Source of the DNA: HGM10836 sp045580645
GTDB lineage: Bacteria > Bacillota_I > Bacilli_A > RF39 > UBA660
Reading direction: 5' to 3'
Assembly (NCBI GenBank): GCA_045580645.1
Contig: JAZNOG010000059.1
Location: 1 to 23,803 of the forward strand
Length of the DNA stretch: 23,803 nt
Shown: positions 22,700-23,803 of the stretch, piece after piece
How positions within the stretch are numbered: position 1 is the first letter of the stretch
Layout: every line of letters starts with the position of its first letter
Notes under the pieces: model-generated
The model's input: only the letters and a program-made list of their open reading frames with translations
Told to the model about the DNA's origin: nothing
Databases searched by the model: none
Translations under genes and position numbers: made by a program

Positions 22700-22727
22700 G
22701 ACGACAATTTTGCCGTCTTTTATTTTT
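22698..22727. terminator. Terminator between the lipoprotein and DUF2726 genes
   Basis: AAGACG (22698-22703) pairs with CGTCTT (22714-22719), extended inward by CAA/TTG across one mismatch, and is followed by T-rich sequence. The stem overlaps the lipoprotein stop codon and abuts the stop of the minus-strand gene, so it may act on both strands. Confidence 0.8.
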
Positions 22728-23166
22728 CTATTTCTTTTTTAATACGATTAATTATATAATCTTTTTCATTAGGATATTTTTTATAAAAAGTGATTAACTT
22801 AATATTAGCATTATTACATATTTTTTTAACCTTTAAGTCTCTTTCTTTTCTCTTTGTTTGATTATGAGAACTATCATTAATTTCAATTAACAATAGTAGT
22901 TTGTTATAATCCTTATCAAATATTGCAAAATCAATCATTTTATATAATTCATTTTGATATTTATTTTTGCTTTCTTTTTTTATAACACTTGCAAGCACTA
23001 ATTGTGGAACAATTTTATAATCTTGTTCTAATTCTTTCATTTTATTATAAAATTCATTTTCATATTTACTCATTATAGGTTTTTGGCAATAAGAAATGTC
23101 AATTGTTTCGCTTTCTTGATATAATCCCAATATTTTTAATAAGAATATTATTATTCTTTCAATCAT
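22720..23166 (-). CDS. DUF2726 (nuclease-like fold) protein
   Basis: A 148-residue protein matching DUF2726. After a hydrophobic N-terminus (ERIIIFLLKILGLYQ, possible membrane anchor), it shows SKYENEFYNKM, YKIVPQLVLASVI, MIDFAIFDKDYNKLLLLIEIND, SSH and RKERDLKVKKICNNANIKLI. D79, E95 and H101 sit where this family has its restriction-endonuclease-like core (D...ExN), which suggests a DNA- or RNA-processing role, unproven. The start is ATG 23166 with AAGGAAG ten bases upstream; the open frame continues to an upstream start at 23220 that would lie upstream of the -10. It has its own promoter. Confidence 0.75.
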   Translation of the reverse strand: MIERIIIFLLKILGLYQESETIDISYCQKPIMSKYENEFYNKMKELEQDYKIVPQLVLASVIKKESKNKYQNELYKMIDFAIFDKDYNKLLLLIEINDSSHNQTKRKERDLKVKKICNNANIKLITFYKKYPNEKDYIINRIKKEIEK

Positions 23167-23191
23167 ATCATATCGACTTCCTTTCCAAATA

Positions 23192-23220
23192 ATTATCACA
23201 AAAATGTTACATTTTGTCAA
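23192..23220 (-). promoter_or_regulatory. Promoter of the DUF2726 gene
   Basis: On the minus strand, TTGACA (23220-23215), a 17-base spacer and GATAAT (23197-23192). This is one of the few promoters in the window with a consensus -35. It rules out translation starting at 23220. Confidence 0.75.
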
Positions 23221-23255
23221 TTCTTTGAAAAATTAGAGAGAAAGTTTTTATTAAT

Positions 23256-23277
23256 TTGCGTATAAATTGCGCATAAA
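23256..23277 (+). repeat. Tandem 11-bp direct repeat before the small membrane genes
   Basis: TTGCGTATAAA (23256-23266) and TTGCGCATAAA (23267-23277) are adjacent copies with one mismatch. They are one helical turn apart and lie just upstream of the -10 at 23294. The spacing suits two protomers of an activator or repressor bound on one face. Confidence 0.55.
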
Positions 23278-23290
23278 GATTTATATTTAA

Positions 23291-23299
23291 TGTTATATT
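23291..23299 (+). promoter_or_regulatory. Promoter of the small membrane-protein pair
   Basis: TGTTATATT (23291-23299) is an extended -10. The -35 position is occupied by the tail of the tandem repeat and has no consensus match. Confidence 0.5.
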
Positions 23300-23333
23300 G
23301 TAAGTAACATAAAAGAGTAGGAGAGAGTAGTAT

Positions 23334-23537
23334 ATGTTTTTATCAATAGTAAGTGAAATTGAAAGAGAATTAGTATGCATAACAGGTTCATATAGTGATA
23401 ATTTTATAATAGCATTTTTCGAAAAAATTGGATGTGGAGATTACACACCATTATATAGATTATTAATGTTTACTATAGTTTTTTCTATATTTACTTTAAT
23501 TTATGCAAAATATGTGAAAGACGATGAAAGAAAATAG
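23334..23537 (+). CDS. Small unrecognised membrane protein
   Basis: A 67-residue protein with one clear transmembrane helix near the C-terminus (LLMFTIVFSIFTLIYAKYV, ~43-61) and a short basic/acidic tail KDDERK. The N-terminal part has two cysteines (LVCIT and IGCGD) and is only moderately hydrophobic. A good AGGAGAG site lies about 10 bases before ATG 23334. Start, ribosome site, promoter and the tightly linked second gene support a real gene despite its size. It belongs to no family I know. Confidence 0.6.
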   Translation: MFLSIVSEIERELVCITGSYSDNFIIAFFEKIGCGDYTPLYRLLMFTIVFSIFTLIYAKYVKDDERK

Positions 23538-23549
23538 AGGTGGGGAATT

Positions 23550-23759
23550 ATGTTAGAATTCATTTTGTCGGTAGAATTATTATATATTCTATTAGGTATT
23601 AGTTTATTTTTACTAATATATTATATTTTGCAGCTAATAAAAGCACATATTTGGTTGAATGTATTTATTAAATTAGAAAATTATAAAGTAGATTTAGATA
23701 ACTTAAGAAAATATAAAATAAAAGTATTAAATAATAATGAAGAGAAGGATCTATATTAA
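23550..23759 (+). CDS. Small unrecognised membrane protein
   Basis: A 69-residue protein whose first half is a long hydrophobic stretch (~3-31, LLYILLGISLFLLIYYIL) and whose second half is charged and likely cytoplasmic (LENYKVDLDNLRKYKIKVLNNNEEKD). It lies 12 bases after the preceding small gene, with a strong AGAGGTGGGG site, so the two form one unit and may work as a membrane pair. No family is recognised. A toxin-like or sensor-anchor role would fit the architecture, but there is no direct evidence. A weak inverted repeat without a T-run follows near the window end. Confidence 0.6.
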   Translation: MLEFILSVELLYILLGISLFLLIYYILQLIKAHIWLNVFIKLENYKVDLDNLRKYKIKVLNNNEEKDLY

Positions 23760-23803
23760 TTATAATTATTTCTTTTTATTAAGAACTTAACATAATATCA
23801 ATT

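Noticed and set aside
1..23803. Mycoplasma-type code (TGA = Trp)
   Set aside because: TGA ends tadZ, tadB and pnuC at the expected lengths, and conserved Trp positions use TGG.

Overview
The window is strongly AT-rich and reads like a low-GC Bacillota/Mycoplasmatota chromosome. The evidence is a Gram-positive PolC, AAGGAGG-type ribosome binding sites, A+T-rich codons and SipW-type signal peptides. TGA is a stop codon here (tadZ, tadB and pnuC end on it) and tryptophan is TGG, so the code is the standard bacterial one, not the Mycoplasma code. The gene set (minimal Flp pilus, TasA-like surface proteins, PnuC salvage, pentapeptide-like protein) resembles uncultured gut Bacilli/RF39-type lineages. 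That placement is inference. I saw no rRNA, tRNA, CRISPR array, transposase or prophage genes.

Layout. 1-4025: polC, missing its first ~100 codons. 4118-5458: two tandem surface proteins with SipW-type signal peptides, behind a consensus promoter and closed by a terminator. 5581-6741: a divergent D-Ala-D-Ala ligase. 6751-7062 (minus): a DUF192 protein, convergent with ddl. 7171-11889: a seven-gene Tad/Flp pilus operon (pilin, TadE-like, TadG-like, TadZ, TadA, TadB, TadC). 12013-12732: YebC. 12810-15207: three unrecognised genes, at least two of them paralogous, followed by a TcdA-like E1 enzyme. 15279-16190: a PHP phosphoesterase. 16288-17169: an unrecognised helical protein. 17170-17411: a gene-free stretch packed with hairpins, including a three-hairpin element with complementary loops. 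17412-18635 (minus): RarA, divergent from PnuC (18736-19437). 19502-20116 (minus): a pentapeptide-like protein, divergent from a XerC/D recombinase, DeoB and a lipoprotein (20203-22699). 22720-23166 (minus): a DUF2726 protein. 23334-23759: two tiny membrane proteins.

How the genes fit together. The pilus genes form a coupled operon able to build and power an Flp-type pilus once a prepilin peptidase, not in this window, is added. The TasA-like pair probably forms extracellular fibres or a surface layer and needs a signal peptidase encoded elsewhere. PolC, RarA and XerC/D cover replication, fork rescue and chromosome resolution. DeoB and PnuC fit nucleoside and NAD-precursor salvage. Promoters repeatedly use an extended -10 (TGTTATAAT-like) with a poor -35. 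Convergent genes share compact bidirectional terminators. The least explained parts are the 12810-14525 cluster, the 293-residue protein at 16288 and the structured element at 17280-17365.
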